64,000 bases of DNA from Prolixibacteraceae bacterium UBA1413 (GCA_002304925.1 DBPT01000007.1:62001-126000); one strand, 5' to 3'. Positions 17,901 to 26,457 are shown, counted from the first letter of the stretch. The notes: generated by a model not told the origin, from the letters alone. Translations and numbers: made by a program.

Positions 17901-18231
17901 TCCCCGTTTCACAGCGCTGGTGAACGCTACTGTGGCTCGTACCCGGCCGGTGACCATGGCCTCGGTGACCACCATCCTGGGGATGCTCCCCCTGCTTACC
18001 GACCCCATGTATTGGAGTATGGCGGTGACCATTATCAGCGGCCTCATCGTGGGAACCCTTATTACCCTGATTTTTGTACCCATCCTGTATGCTGTAGCCT
18101 TCCATATCCACAGGGATGAAACGGGTGAATCACCCCTGGTCCCTGCTGGTGGTTTGCAGGAGGCTGATCTTGTGGGAGGTTACACAGGAACCTCCGGGGA
18201 GAATTACGGTACGCTTCATCCTGAAAAGTGA
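14998..18231 (+). CDS. RND-family efflux pump, inner-membrane component
   Basis: A pump of 1077 residues with the 12-helix, two-loop RND layout. The TM4 motif reads GMLVDNAIVIADG. The second Asp of the pair that carries protons in AcrB is therefore Asn, a variant seen in a branch of the family. The C-terminal half has GFLLLL-like helices, then TGSPFTFMAIVGAIGLIGML and RTRPVTMASVTTILGMLPLL, both standard. The ATG at 14998 overlaps the adaptor stop and is preferred to a GTG one codon earlier. With the adaptor and TolC-like protein it makes a tripartite exporter; the substrate (drug, bile salt, metal, envelope lipid) cannot be told from sequence. Confidence 0.93.
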   Translation: MHISEVVFQRKTIFYFLLVAIVVGGILSFLRISKLEDPEVVIMQARVVTIYPGASAHEVELQVTTVLENELSTLSDLNLIMSQSEKNISMITVELKMAVPQKEIPQRWEFLRRKIAAAVPKLPEGVQTPMVIDDFSDVYGMFYAMTAEGYSYEEMKKYAEFVKRELLEVDGVKRVALYGAPEPVADIILPAETMGELGVFPLQIMSAISSRNQTVYPGVLETGDQLVRVGVSDKITSIDDLKEIQIRGIHGDQFRLGDIATIQKGYTTPLRNTMTLNNEKAMAISASMQTGENIIEVGKRVEQKMEKIQGSLPAGFHFEKVFFQPDVVRDAIDGFMWNLVESVAIVILVLMLTMGLRSGVIIGVGLLLTVLASFPVLLASGGTLQRISLGAFIIAMGMLVDNAIVIADGILVDLGKGVKRSVALTRTAKRTAMPLLGATLITITAFLPVYLSKDTAGTYARDLFVVLCISLLFSWVLALTQIPIFSEKWLKVRGEGITGPQPEGRTHRAVRRVLSFLINHKPATVAVATLLMLLALLNIKNVRNAFFPDFNYNQVYVEYKLPDGTSPDRVNADLRQITGHLLKMEEVKMVVASHGMTPTRYCLVRAISEAGDHIGELIVNFKDYRTMIRMKPVLEKYLYENYPDAKVRIRKYNLSVKSSHTVEVEFRGPDPAVLHRLSDQVQEIMRRTPGTDKYSICDDWHPMGKSMIAQYDPTLATRAGVSRSDLSNALLAATTGLPLGKYYEGETAYTIQMKTRAADGSLLQDLSDIPVWSMLPDVGRLLGIDAMEVLYGTKTTDEITRELISPVPLSTVTSGIDLNWEQTLVHRTNGKRSIQAQCDPVEGFSPAEVRRAMMKEVAAINLPEGYSYKWVGEHDLRKDALRNIFSYLPLSIMLILLILLLLFDDVRKPLIVLVVIPLTAIGVVPGLILTGSPFTFMAIVGAIGLIGMLIKNSVVLLDEIEKQVGERIPRFTALVNATVARTRPVTMASVTTILGMLPLLTDPMYWSMAVTIISGLIVGTLITLIFVPILYAVAFHIHRDETGESPLVPAGGLQEADLVGGYTGTSGENYGTLHPEK

Positions 18232-18239
18232 CAATTGTT

Positions 18240-19652
18240 ATGAGAAGAATAGGTGTTATTTTATTGATAATCTTCAGCTTCACAGAATTGCAGGCGCAGC
18301 AACAGTTGACCTTGAAGGAATGCCGCCGGCTGGCTCTGGAGCAGAGCCAAGAGATGAAGATTGCCCGTTTCAGGGTGGAGAAGGCCGATGCTGAAAGAGC
18401 GGCCATGAAAACCCAGTACCTTCCCTCGCTGTCGGGAAACGCTCTGGGGTTGTACCTTCACAATCCTATTGAGCAGGAGCTTACGTTGCCCACTCAGGTT
18501 CCCGACCCGGCCTCTGGGCAGTTGCGACCCAATGTGATGGTCAATCCTCAGACGGGGGAAGTGGTCATGGGTCCCGACGGAAATCCCGTATTTAACATGT
18601 ATGCCTGGCTGCCTTTGGAGATCAGCCTTCAGGGTGCTTACCTTGCCGGGATCTCGCTGCAGCAGCCCCTTTATACCGGGGGAAAGATCGCCGCGGGCAA
18701 CGCCATGACCCGGATCGGAACAGAGATGGCCTCCGACAACCTGGAGTTGCAGCGTGTCAATACCCTCTGGGAAGCTGACCAGGCCTACTGGCTTTACGTG
18801 TCGGTGCAGGAGAAGGTGAAGCTTGCTGAAGCGTATGAGGGTTTGCTTGACCGCCTCCGGGAACGGGTCAACAATGCTTGGGAGACAGGCATGACCACCC
18901 GCAACGAGCTGATGAAAGTGACCGTAAAGCACAACGAGGCCAAGCTACAACTCCAGAAAGCGCACAGCGGGCTCGATCTGACACGGATGGCCCTCTGCCG
19001 TATCACAGGACTTCCCTTCGACACAGCCATCGAAACAACGGAGGGTTCGCCCATTTTGGGAGAGATCGCAGTGTCGGCCGAAGATACTGCACTGTCTGCG
19101 GTCCTGCCGAAGCGGCCCGAATACCGGCTGTTGCAGAAAAATGTGGCTATTGCGGAAGAACAGGTGAAGCTGGCGCGCGCTGATTTTCTTCCTACGGCAG
19201 GCATCAGCGTGGGCTACAACTATGTCGGGGGCATTGAGGTGGGACCTGAAAAGTTCACTTCTTCGAACCCCTCGGTGATGGTCTCCTTGAAGATTCCCCT
19301 GTTTCACTGGGGTGAAGGGCGGCAGAAGCAACTGTCGGCAAAGCGCGATCGAGAGATCCGGGAGGCGGAACTTGAGAAGAATGCACGGTTGATGACCCTG
19401 GAAATGGAGCAGGCACGCCTTAACCTGAAGGACGCCCGTCTGCGTTTGGAGATGGCCGCGGCTGCTATGGAGCAGGCCGAAGAAAACCTCAGGGTGAGCA
19501 GCGACAACTATGAAGTGGGTATGGGACTCCTCACCGACCTGTTAGAAGCCCAGACCCAGTGGCAGAGCGCCCGCAGTGAACAGATAGAGGCCGGCGCCGA
19601 ACTCCGGATAAAAGAGACATCCTGGCTCAAAGCCACCGGTATTCTCCGATAG
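18240..19652 (+). CDS. TolC-family outer-membrane efflux protein
   Basis: Outer-membrane factor of 470 residues that would form the exit duct of the efflux complex. Signal peptide of about 20 residues ends LQAQ. Two repeated halves each contain long coiled-coil helices; the second half shows LPKRPEYRLLQKNVAIAEEQ and the typical SDNYEVGMGLLTDLLEAQ. It starts 8 bases after the pump stop at an ATG preferred to a GTG overlapping the pump. It is the third gene of the operon and ends 53 bases before the sensor kinase. Confidence 0.93.
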   Translation: MRRIGVILLIIFSFTELQAQQQLTLKECRRLALEQSQEMKIARFRVEKADAERAAMKTQYLPSLSGNALGLYLHNPIEQELTLPTQVPDPASGQLRPNVMVNPQTGEVVMGPDGNPVFNMYAWLPLEISLQGAYLAGISLQQPLYTGGKIAAGNAMTRIGTEMASDNLELQRVNTLWEADQAYWLYVSVQEKVKLAEAYEGLLDRLRERVNNAWETGMTTRNELMKVTVKHNEAKLQLQKAHSGLDLTRMALCRITGLPFDTAIETTEGSPILGEIAVSAEDTALSAVLPKRPEYRLLQKNVAIAEEQVKLARADFLPTAGISVGYNYVGGIEVGPEKFTSSNPSVMVSLKIPLFHWGEGRQKQLSAKRDREIREAELEKNARLMTLEMEQARLNLKDARLRLEMAAAAMEQAEENLRVSSDNYEVGMGLLTDLLEAQTQWQSARSEQIEAGAELRIKETSWLKATGILR

Positions 19653-19690
19653 AACTGAAGGCGCTGATGGGAAAATTCAGTACAGGTTTG

Positions 19691-19698
19691 TATCTTTG
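19691..19698 (+). promoter_or_regulatory. Bacteroidota -7 box TATCTTTG before kinase gene
   Basis: TATCTTTG matches TAnnTTTG exactly and ends 7 bases before the kinase ATG. Transcripts would have a leader of only a few bases. No good -33 element is visible. It suggests the two-component genes can be transcribed apart from the efflux operon. Confidence 0.45.
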
Positions 19699-19705
19699 AC
19701 AGGAA

Positions 19706-20740
19706 ATGAACAAAGATCTTGAATTTATCAGCAGCCTCTCTTCTTACAACCACCGGTCGATCCTTTTCCGGATCGGCACAGTGAGTGCCGTAGCCCTGGT
19801 CATCATGCTGGTGGCTGCCCGGATCATGGGGGGCAATGCAGCCCATATACCGCCGGTCCAGTACTTCAAGGTCGTACTGATTTTCAATATTATCACCGAA
19901 CTGAATGTTCTGCTCGACAACCTCTCGGAACGCTATTTCCCGATACCCTCCAGGATAATAACCCGCGTATTGCTCCATTTCCTGCTGAGTTTGGCAATCG
20001 GTCTCTTTGCCCTGATCTATTTTGAGCGCCAGATCAAATATTTGGAAGTGCTGCAGGAACCCATCACCTGGTTGTTGTTCGCCTTTGGATTGTTTTTTGT
20101 CTTCATCATGGTGGTAATCTCTATCAGCCTGCGGATCGTCTCCAAATGGATGGGCGCCCAACGGGAGGTGGACTCGCTCCGGCAACTTCAGATGAAAAAC
20201 GACTACAATGCCCTCCAGGATCAGCTCAACCCCCATTTTCTTTTCAACAACCTGAGTGTGCTCAAGTCGATGATCCTCTATGACCAGGAGTCAGCAGTGA
20301 CTTTTATCCAGAATTTTACCGATACCTACCGTTATGTGCTGCAGTGTCGTGACCGCACCACCGTTTCTACGGATGAAGAACTGCAATTCATCCGCAGTTA
20401 TGTGGATATGCACCGGGAACGCCTTGGAGAAGGTTTGAAGGTGGAATATGACATTGACGAGACCTTTGCCGGCAGGAGAATTCCTCCCCTCTCCCTTCAA
20501 CTGCTGGTGGAAAATGCCATTAAACACAATGTAGCCTCCCCGGAACAACCCCTAACACTGAAGATTTTCACCGCCGGTGATTCCATCATTGTGGAAAATA
20601 CAATCCAGCCAAGAGAAAGCTCCTATTCGACCGAGAAAGGATTGGCCAACCTGGTGGCGCGCTATGAGTTTCTGACCGAACGGAAAGTGACGATTACGGA
20701 AACGGATAAAATGTTCAGGGTGGAATTGCCTTTGCTTTAA
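19706..20740 (+). CDS. LytS/YehU-type sensor histidine kinase
   Basis: Membrane sensor of 344 residues. Four hydrophobic helices span about residues 22-42, 52-72, 84-106 and 120-143, followed by a coiled coil and a His_kinase domain of PF06580 type. The phospho-accepting His177 lies in LNPHFLFNNLSVLKSM. The N-box of the ATPase part reads LQLLVENAIKHN near residue 262. There is no large extracellular sensor, so the signal is probably read within the membrane. Partner is the LytTR regulator 10 bases downstream. Position right after a tripartite efflux operon suggests the pair controls that operon; this is inference. Confidence 0.93.
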   Translation: MNKDLEFISSLSSYNHRSILFRIGTVSAVALVIMLVAARIMGGNAAHIPPVQYFKVVLIFNIITELNVLLDNLSERYFPIPSRIITRVLLHFLLSLAIGLFALIYFERQIKYLEVLQEPITWLLFAFGLFFVFIMVVISISLRIVSKWMGAQREVDSLRQLQMKNDYNALQDQLNPHFLFNNLSVLKSMILYDQESAVTFIQNFTDTYRYVLQCRDRTTVSTDEELQFIRSYVDMHRERLGEGLKVEYDIDETFAGRRIPPLSLQLLVENAIKHNVASPEQPLTLKIFTAGDSIIVENTIQPRESSYSTEKGLANLVARYEFLTERKVTITETDKMFRVELPLL

Positions 20741-20750
20741 CAACGCAGAT

Positions 20751-21530
20751 ATGAAGGTAGCGATTATAGAAGATGAAATGCCCAATATGCGTCTGTTGGC
20801 AGGTATGCTGCAGTCACTGCGTCCTTCCTGGGAGTTGGCGGCACGGTTGGAGAGTGTCAGGCAGAGTGTCAGCTTTTTCTCGCAAGAGGAACAGCCCGAC
20901 CTGGTGCTGATGGACATCCAGTTGAGCGATGGCATCTGTTTTTCGATCTTTGAACAGGTAAAAGTCAACAGCAACATCATTTTCACCACGGCTTTCAACC
21001 AGTATGCCATCCAGGCTTTCCGGGTGAACAGCGTTGATTACCTGTTGAAGCCCGTCAGGGAAAGCGACCTGGAGCGCGCCTTGGAAAAGTTTGAAATGTG
21101 GCACCGGCAGCGGCATCCCGACCTCCAACTCCTCCTTCCGGGAATCGACTATGGGGAGATTCTGCGCGCCATTAAGTCGGGTAAGAAGGAGTACCGGCAG
21201 CGGTTTCTGGTTTCGGCAGGCAATCGTTATTATAAACTCGACACCAGCGATATCGCCTGTTTCATGAGTGAGAGCCGCATCACCACGGCCATCACCTGGA
21301 GTGGGGAAAAGCATGTGGTCGACTTCTCCTTAGACCGGCTGGAGGAAGAACTCGACCCTGACCACTATTTCAGGGCCGACCGCAGGACCATCATCCACAT
21401 CGACCTGATTGCGCGCTTTGAGGACTATTTTGGCAACAAACTGGTCGTCAGGCTGAAGAATCCCGTCAACGATAAGGTCACCATTAGCCGGCTGAAAGCT
21501 TCGGCATTCAAAGTGTGGGTAGGTAAATGA
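20751..21530 (+). CDS. LytTR-family response regulator
   Basis: Cytoplasmic regulator of 259 residues. The receiver has acidic residues E7-D8, phospho-acceptor Asp55 in LVLMDIQLSDG, a switch Thr in NIIFTTAFNQYA and the conserved Lys in DYLLKPV. A LytTR DNA-binding domain fills about residues 150-257, with the typical YFRADRRTIIHIDLIARFEDYFGN and VSRLKASAFKVWVGK-like end. LytTR proteins bind paired direct repeats upstream of target genes. It is co-transcribed with the kinase before it. Confidence 0.93.
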   Translation: MKVAIIEDEMPNMRLLAGMLQSLRPSWELAARLESVRQSVSFFSQEEQPDLVLMDIQLSDGICFSIFEQVKVNSNIIFTTAFNQYAIQAFRVNSVDYLLKPVRESDLERALEKFEMWHRQRHPDLQLLLPGIDYGEILRAIKSGKKEYRQRFLVSAGNRYYKLDTSDIACFMSESRITTAITWSGEKHVVDFSLDRLEEELDPDHYFRADRRTIIHIDLIARFEDYFGNKLVVRLKNPVNDKVTISRLKASAFKVWVGK

Positions 21531-21713
21531 TAACTAACAGCCCCATTCAGAAGGTTCCGGCTGTCATCCCAATCAAAAATAAAGGACATCTTCAGGTCCC
21601 GAAATACCAATCCCTTTGACCCACTCGTCCTGCAACATGAGTCATACAACCTGACCACATTCAACATCCGGAAGCTCTCCTCCGGATATCAGGCATATGT
21701 TGAGAAATTATTG

Positions 21714-21878
21714 CTACACCTTCTTAAACGAGGTCCCTATCGCAAGCAACACAAAGGCGGCAAGGACGAACCAGAAATCGTATGCGGCAAGAGAGGCCAC
21801 AAAATGGAAGATAAAGCCCAGAATGCCAATAATCAAAGCGATGATCCACAGAACTTTTGATGGTGCAGATGGTTTCAT
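21714..21878 (-). CDS. Small two-helix membrane protein, unknown function
   Basis: A 54-residue protein starting MKPSAPSKVLWIIALIIGIL. It has two transmembrane helices (about 8-25 and 31-48) with a short loop, and a basic end (FKKV). Similar tiny two-helix proteins beginning MKPS..SKVLWIIALIIG are common in Bacteroidota and have no known job. The ATG at 21878 is chosen over an upstream in-frame start because it begins directly at the conserved part. It stands alone on the minus strand between the LytTR gene and GH30. Confidence 0.7.
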   Translation of the reverse strand: MKPSAPSKVLWIIALIIGILGFIFHFVASLAAYDFWFVLAAFVLLAIGTSFKKV

Positions 21879-21998
21879 ATCGTTATGTTTAATTTTATGG
21901 ATCTTCAAATGTAACAATAATATTAATACCTGCATCATTATCTCCAGACCTCAGGTTTTTCCTTTGTCGGAACAAGCTTGCGGGGGTTACCGGCTTAT

Positions 21999-23669
21999 TC
22001 AGTCCGTGAGGGTGAATTTTCCCCGGCCTGCTTCTCGGTCCTTGGTTTCTATCCTGAAGAGGTAAGTGCCCGAGGGGAGGTTTAGCCTGCTGATCCCGAC
22101 GTTTTTTATGCCGGGCAGCAGGGTGCCCAAAGGCTGGCTGACCAACAGGGAGCCCCGGAGATCAAAAACGTTCAGAGTGTAAATCCCCTTTTCTGTAGCG
22201 ACAAAGCGCAGGGTACCCCCGTCCCGGAGGGGATTGGGGAAGAGGGTGGCAATGCCGGAACTGGACCCTGACGGGAGATCCCCTTGGGCGGAAGTGTTGA
22301 TTTCCGAGATCTTCATGGCGATGGTGGTGATCGACATGGGGGCGATGAGGATGGAATCGCTGGGCATGGTGATTGTCACCCCGTCATCGGTGGAAGAGGT
22401 GCGGGTGATGACGGCCTGGTCGATGGTATAGCCGGGGATAGCCGCCTTCAGTCCAAAGCTGGCCGATGTAGAGGTGTTGATGGCCACCAGGGTGGCCGAG
22501 TCTCTGTCTGCGCTGAGGAAAGCCACTGTCTTCACCATGACGGAGGGACTGTTGACCTTTACCCTTTTCCAGCCGGGGTGAATCCATGCCGAGAACTGTT
22601 TGAAAACCCAGAAGTGCTTGGTACGCTGGTATCCCTTGCTTTTATCGGTCCACTGGTTGACATCCCAGGGGAAGTCGATGTCGACGAGTCCCCCATCGGG
22701 CCAGACGAGGTCCCAGAAGAGGTAAGCCACGGCATTTTCATCGTTAAGCGACTTGTAGATCATGCCCGCCAGGGGGAACCACTCGCCCCGGCTGTATTCG
22801 GTCTGGAAGTGGGGAATTTGGGGCCGGTATTTGCCCATTTTCCCAAAATCGGCAGAGCTCCAGGGGTTGTTTTCGTCGGCACCGTGGTAGAGATGGTGGG
22901 CGATGCCGTAAAGCTTATTGATATCGAGGGCGTTGACATATCTCTCCACTCCGTTGGTGGTCTGCCCGAAATAGCCGATTCCCACGCATTCCGGGCCCAG
23001 AAACAGGGGAATGTGACTTCTTTTCTGCAGGGTGTCGTAAACAGCATCGAGGGCTCTGTTATACCCGGCGATGGTGTCGGTGGCGTTGATAGTTTCCGAA
23101 GGGTTTAAAAGGCACGACTCATAGGAGGCTTTCCAGTCGGGTTCGTTCTGGATGCTTACATAGGTTGGGAAAACCCCGTTTTTGTTGTAGTCGTCGAGCG
23201 ATAGGTTCCACCAGCGGGCAAAGCCCGCATAGTCGAAATTCACTTTTCCGTCCGATACCGTATATTTCAGGGTGCCTCCGCCGTTCTTGTCGTTGTTGCT
23301 TTTGAGGTAAGCCGGCGGGCCCCAGGAGGATACCATGATGTCAATGGGGTGCCCCAAAGATTTTGCAGCCGCCTGATTGAACTCCTTCACCTTGCCGATC
23401 ATGGTGTTATCATAGCCGTAAGCATTCCTTACCCGGAGAATGTCGAGGCTCAACTCTTTGAAGATGATATCATAGATCCCGGCCTTTTTGGGATGCGCGG
23501 TGAGCCACCCTTCGTAATAGGCCAGGGAGGCGCCCCATCCCACCATGGTCTGGTAGCTCTCGTCGGGGAGCAAGTTGACAAGGGAATAGGAGACATTCTG
23601 GGTAACGCCCTTTTCAGACAAGCCGGCCATCAGCATTATCAGAGCAGTCAGAAACAGCATCTTCTTCAT
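21999..23669 (-). CDS. GH30 glycosidase (glucuronoxylanase-like) with T9SS tail
   Basis: Secreted clan GH-A enzyme of 556 residues. Signal peptide to about residue 24. The barrel (about 35-370) carries acid/base Glu176 in VSIQNEPDW and nucleophile Glu291 in HFQTEYSRG. The side beta-domain follows, with the GH30 segment FSAWIHPGWKRV. From about residue 470 (TLFPNPLRDGG) the protein ends in a type A T9SS sorting domain. Overall pattern is nearest the xylan-active GH30 subfamilies such as GH30_8, rather than glucosylceramidases. Neighbouring GH43, read in the opposite direction, supports xylan as substrate. I am sure of family and secretion, less so of subfamily. Confidence 0.9.
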   Translation of the reverse strand: MKKMLFLTALIMLMAGLSEKGVTQNVSYSLVNLLPDESYQTMVGWGASLAYYEGWLTAHPKKAGIYDIIFKELSLDILRVRNAYGYDNTMIGKVKEFNQAAAKSLGHPIDIMVSSWGPPAYLKSNNDKNGGGTLKYTVSDGKVNFDYAGFARWWNLSLDDYNKNGVFPTYVSIQNEPDWKASYESCLLNPSETINATDTIAGYNRALDAVYDTLQKRSHIPLFLGPECVGIGYFGQTTNGVERYVNALDINKLYGIAHHLYHGADENNPWSSADFGKMGKYRPQIPHFQTEYSRGEWFPLAGMIYKSLNDENAVAYLFWDLVWPDGGLVDIDFPWDVNQWTDKSKGYQRTKHFWVFKQFSAWIHPGWKRVKVNSPSVMVKTVAFLSADRDSATLVAINTSTSASFGLKAAIPGYTIDQAVITRTSSTDDGVTITMPSDSILIAPMSITTIAMKISEINTSAQGDLPSGSSSGIATLFPNPLRDGGTLRFVATEKGIYTLNVFDLRGSLLVSQPLGTLLPGIKNVGISRLNLPSGTYLFRIETKDREAGRGKFTLTD

Positions 23670-24016
23670 CGGTCTTTATTTTATTGACAAGATTCGTTTT
23701 ACCTGCTGATCCCCCTGCTGATCCCCCCTACTCTGATCCCCCTGCTGCATCATCTGAGGAACTACGCCCGGATGCCATTATCCGAATGGTTTCTCCTGCC
23801 GTGATTCCTTTCCGGATAGCGGGCCATGGGACAAGAATGCTTCCGCAATAATGGTTAACGAATCCTTTGCGGTAAAAATAGGAATTATCCGCCAACTGTC
23901 AAACCGGCAGTTTTATATGAATTCCGGCAGATCCTGATATTTCAGGAATATAGGTGTATATTTGTGAGACCGGCCGGGGCCGGTGATTTGCCCACCGCGA
24001 TAATAAAACTTATCAG
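23670..24016. promoter_or_regulatory. Divergent regulatory region between GH30 and GH43
   Basis: These 347 bases separate two diverging xylan enzymes. On the GH30 side a decamer CTGATCCCCC occurs three times (23706-23715, 23718-23727, 23733-23742). On the GH43 side there is a TATATTTG -7 box at 23957-23964, followed at 23969-23984 by a GC-rich palindrome ACCGGCC-GG-GGCCGGT. The repeats could be an activator site shared by both genes. No gene is present. Confidence 0.5.
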
Positions 24017-26323
24017 ATGAAGAACAATGAATGCCAGCCTATGACGGGAAAGGCCAACTTACTTCCGGGATCCTTCCTTTTTCGCACAAAAGCCCGGACG
24101 ATTTTCTCCCTTCTTTTTATTTTGCCGCTGCTGTCGGCGGGGCAGTCGCCCTCGTTCGGGAGTTATATGAATCCGGTGATTCCGGGGGATCATCCCGATT
24201 GCACCTTAACCCGCATCGGGGATCATTTTTATACCACGGGTTCCTCTTTCAATGTGACGCCGGTGATCTGGCATTCGACAGACCTGGTGCACTGGGAGGT
24301 GATTGCTCAGCCGGTGAGTGCGTCTTGGAGCAACTACGGCGATGCTCCCGGGGGAGGGTGCTGGGGCGGACAGATAGTTTTTTACAACGACCAGTACTGG
24401 CATTTCTTTTCGCGGGCCAATACCATGTATTATGTGAAAGCCAGCGCTCCGGAGGGGCCTTGGGGTACACCCGTGAGGATCAACAATCCTGCGGGATTGC
24501 CGTATGGACTGGGGTATGACAATTCGGTATTCATCGATGACGACAACCGTTGGTATCTGGTGGTGAAGAACGGCCAGCCCAACAACGGGATTGTGGAACT
24601 GGGTGCCAATGGTCAGCCTGCGGGGGCCTTATACGACTTGAAGTGGCTCAATCCGGGACCTTCATATCCTTACAGCTGGGCCGAAGGACCTGTTATCTGG
24701 AAATACGGGGGTTATTATTACTATTCCTTTGCCCGCGATCTGGCGGGGGGTCAGAAGGTGATGCGCAGCAAAACGCTGACGGCCGAACAGTCGGCCTGGA
24801 CCCTATTCGGTGATTTCTTCAATGAAAGCGACCCTTTGAAGAGTGGTTCACTCTTCACCTCACCCAACCATGCTTCGGCGGCGGTGATGCTTGACGACAG
24901 CACCTCATGGGTGGTTCATCCCCTGTATGCCAAGGGGGAATGGAAGGGTCAGGGGCGGCAGGGGCTGCTCAATCAGGTGCGTTATTACGCTGCGGGGCGG
25001 CCGATTGCCGATTATCCCGTCAACAAATCTTTTACGGCGCCGCGGCTGCCCAGCACCGGCATTCCCTGGGGGGTTCCCATAAACGATGATTTCAGCGGGC
25101 CGAAACTCCATCCGGCTTGGTCGTTTCTGGGGCAGACCCCCACCCTGAAGTGGTCGCTTACAGACCGGCCGGGATGGCTGCGCCTCTCCCCCAAGAGCAC
25201 GTCGAAGGCGATGACAGTGATCCAGAACGACGGGGAGCACAGCTACGCCCTGGTCACCCGGCTCGAATTTGATCCTCAGGCCGCCGCCGACGGGGCGGGA
25301 CTCCGCATCATGCGGGGCGATGAGAAGCTCTTCGTGAAGCTCTTCATCACCCGTCTTGCCGGAGGAGAAAAAGGAGTGGTGTTCAGCTATGACCTAACAC
25401 GCTATGAAACGGGGGTGACTTCCGGAGATACCCTGTGGTTGAAGATGGTCAGGGTCAACCACAAAATCAGCGGCTATTTCAGTGCCAATGGGTTGACCTG
25501 GAACCCGGTGGGGTCAGCGGTGGATGTGTCGGAGATTGACAGTTATTCCGATTTTGAGACTTTTACGGGTACGCGGCAGGGATTGTTCGTGGAGGGGAGC
25601 CGGAGCGCCTGGTTTGATCTTTATATTTACCGCGATGCCTTTACGCCCATCCTGGCGGAATGCCCCGCCAACCAGCAGGGGGTGACGCGCACCTCCCCGA
25701 GCCAGGGCATCAGCACCCTCGACTACATCAGCGCAGGCGACTGGGTCCTTTATGCGGGGACGGCCTTCGGCGACGGGGAGCTAATCCCGCCGGCTGATTC
25801 GGTGGTTTTCGAAGCGGCTTGCCTGGGCGCCGGCGGTACCATCGAAGTGTGGCTCGACTCCCTCGACACAGGCAGAAAAATTGGGACATGTACGATCACC
25901 GGAACAGGTGGGTGGAATACCTTCCGGAATTTTACGGCACCGGTAGAAAGGGTGACGGGCTCCCACGACGTGTACCTGAAATTCACAGGCGGTGCCGGCA
26001 CACGGCTGTTCATGCTCCGATGGATCACCTTTATACGCAAGAATACCGTCACTTCCGTGGCGGAGCCTGCCGGGCACACCTTCAGCAGCGGCGGAGAACT
26101 GATGCTGTATCCCAATCCATCGGTTGTGGAAGTGCATATCCGGTCACCTTTCCCTTTTCATACCCTGGAAATACTAACCCTGAAAGGGGAAAGGATTTTT
26201 CTCGATCAGGGGGAGGCCGTGGAAATCCGGTCGCTGGTTCCACCGGTTCCGGCAGGAGCTTATATCGTCAGGGTGACCGGGAAAGCCGGGACCACTTCAG
26301 CCTTGATGGTGGTGGGAAGGTAA
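24017..26323 (+). CDS. GH43 glycosidase with CBM6-like module and T9SS tail
   Basis: Secreted enzyme of 768 residues in four parts. A long signal region (hydrophobic 27-42) leads to a GH43 propeller (about 48-345) with base Asp61 (GDHPDCT), pKa-modulator Asp168 (GYDNSVF) and acid Glu223 (SWAEGPVIWK). A beta-sandwich (about 350-545) follows, as in two-domain GH43 enzymes. Then comes a CBM6-like module (about 560-680, with DYISAGDWVLYAG and WNTFRNFTAPV). The last 75 residues (MLYPNPSVVE on) are a type A T9SS domain. It probably removes xylose or arabinose from xylan at the cell surface. It diverges from GH30; stop and a small downstream frame overlap as TAATG. Confidence 0.92.
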   Translation: MKNNECQPMTGKANLLPGSFLFRTKARTIFSLLFILPLLSAGQSPSFGSYMNPVIPGDHPDCTLTRIGDHFYTTGSSFNVTPVIWHSTDLVHWEVIAQPVSASWSNYGDAPGGGCWGGQIVFYNDQYWHFFSRANTMYYVKASAPEGPWGTPVRINNPAGLPYGLGYDNSVFIDDDNRWYLVVKNGQPNNGIVELGANGQPAGALYDLKWLNPGPSYPYSWAEGPVIWKYGGYYYYSFARDLAGGQKVMRSKTLTAEQSAWTLFGDFFNESDPLKSGSLFTSPNHASAAVMLDDSTSWVVHPLYAKGEWKGQGRQGLLNQVRYYAAGRPIADYPVNKSFTAPRLPSTGIPWGVPINDDFSGPKLHPAWSFLGQTPTLKWSLTDRPGWLRLSPKSTSKAMTVIQNDGEHSYALVTRLEFDPQAAADGAGLRIMRGDEKLFVKLFITRLAGGEKGVVFSYDLTRYETGVTSGDTLWLKMVRVNHKISGYFSANGLTWNPVGSAVDVSEIDSYSDFETFTGTRQGLFVEGSRSAWFDLYIYRDAFTPILAECPANQQGVTRTSPSQGISTLDYISAGDWVLYAGTAFGDGELIPPADSVVFEAACLGAGGTIEVWLDSLDTGRKIGTCTITGTGGWNTFRNFTAPVERVTGSHDVYLKFTGGAGTRLFMLRWITFIRKNTVTSVAEPAGHTFSSGGELMLYPNPSVVEVHIRSPFPFHTLEILTLKGERIFLDQGEAVEIRSLVPPVPAGAYIVRVTGKAGTTSALMVVGR

Positions 26324-26457
26324 TGGCCGGAGGAGATGAGGCCACCCCTCTCCTGAAGGAGGACGCTTACATCTGTCTTTCGAACAGCGCCTCAGAATAC
26401 CAGATTCGCAAAACCGTGATCCGACGCTCTGAAGAAGACCATTTTCAGATCTGGTAA
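26323..26457 (+). CDS. Possible coupled 44-residue small protein
   Basis: The stop of the GH43 gene overlaps an ATG (TAATG), which opens a 44-codon frame ending at TAA 26455-26457. The peptide is hydrophilic and contains one Cys (YICLSNSASEYQIRK). The overlap would allow translational coupling, but I know of no family and the frame may be chance. Confidence 0.2.
   Translation: MAGGDEATPLLKEDAYICLSNSASEYQIRKTVIRRSEEDHFQIW

Noticed and set aside
15850..18111. Very long open frame on the minus strand opposite the first RND pump
   Set aside because: It lies wholly antisense to a well-conserved pump gene and its product is rich in His, Gln and Gly without any domain. It comes from the codon bias of the real gene.
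21535..21713. Open plus-strand frame after the LytTR gene (contains NPFDPLVLQHESYN)
   Set aside because: Looks slightly protein-like and could be a gene remnant, but has no start codon in a good place and no recognised family, so I do not list it.
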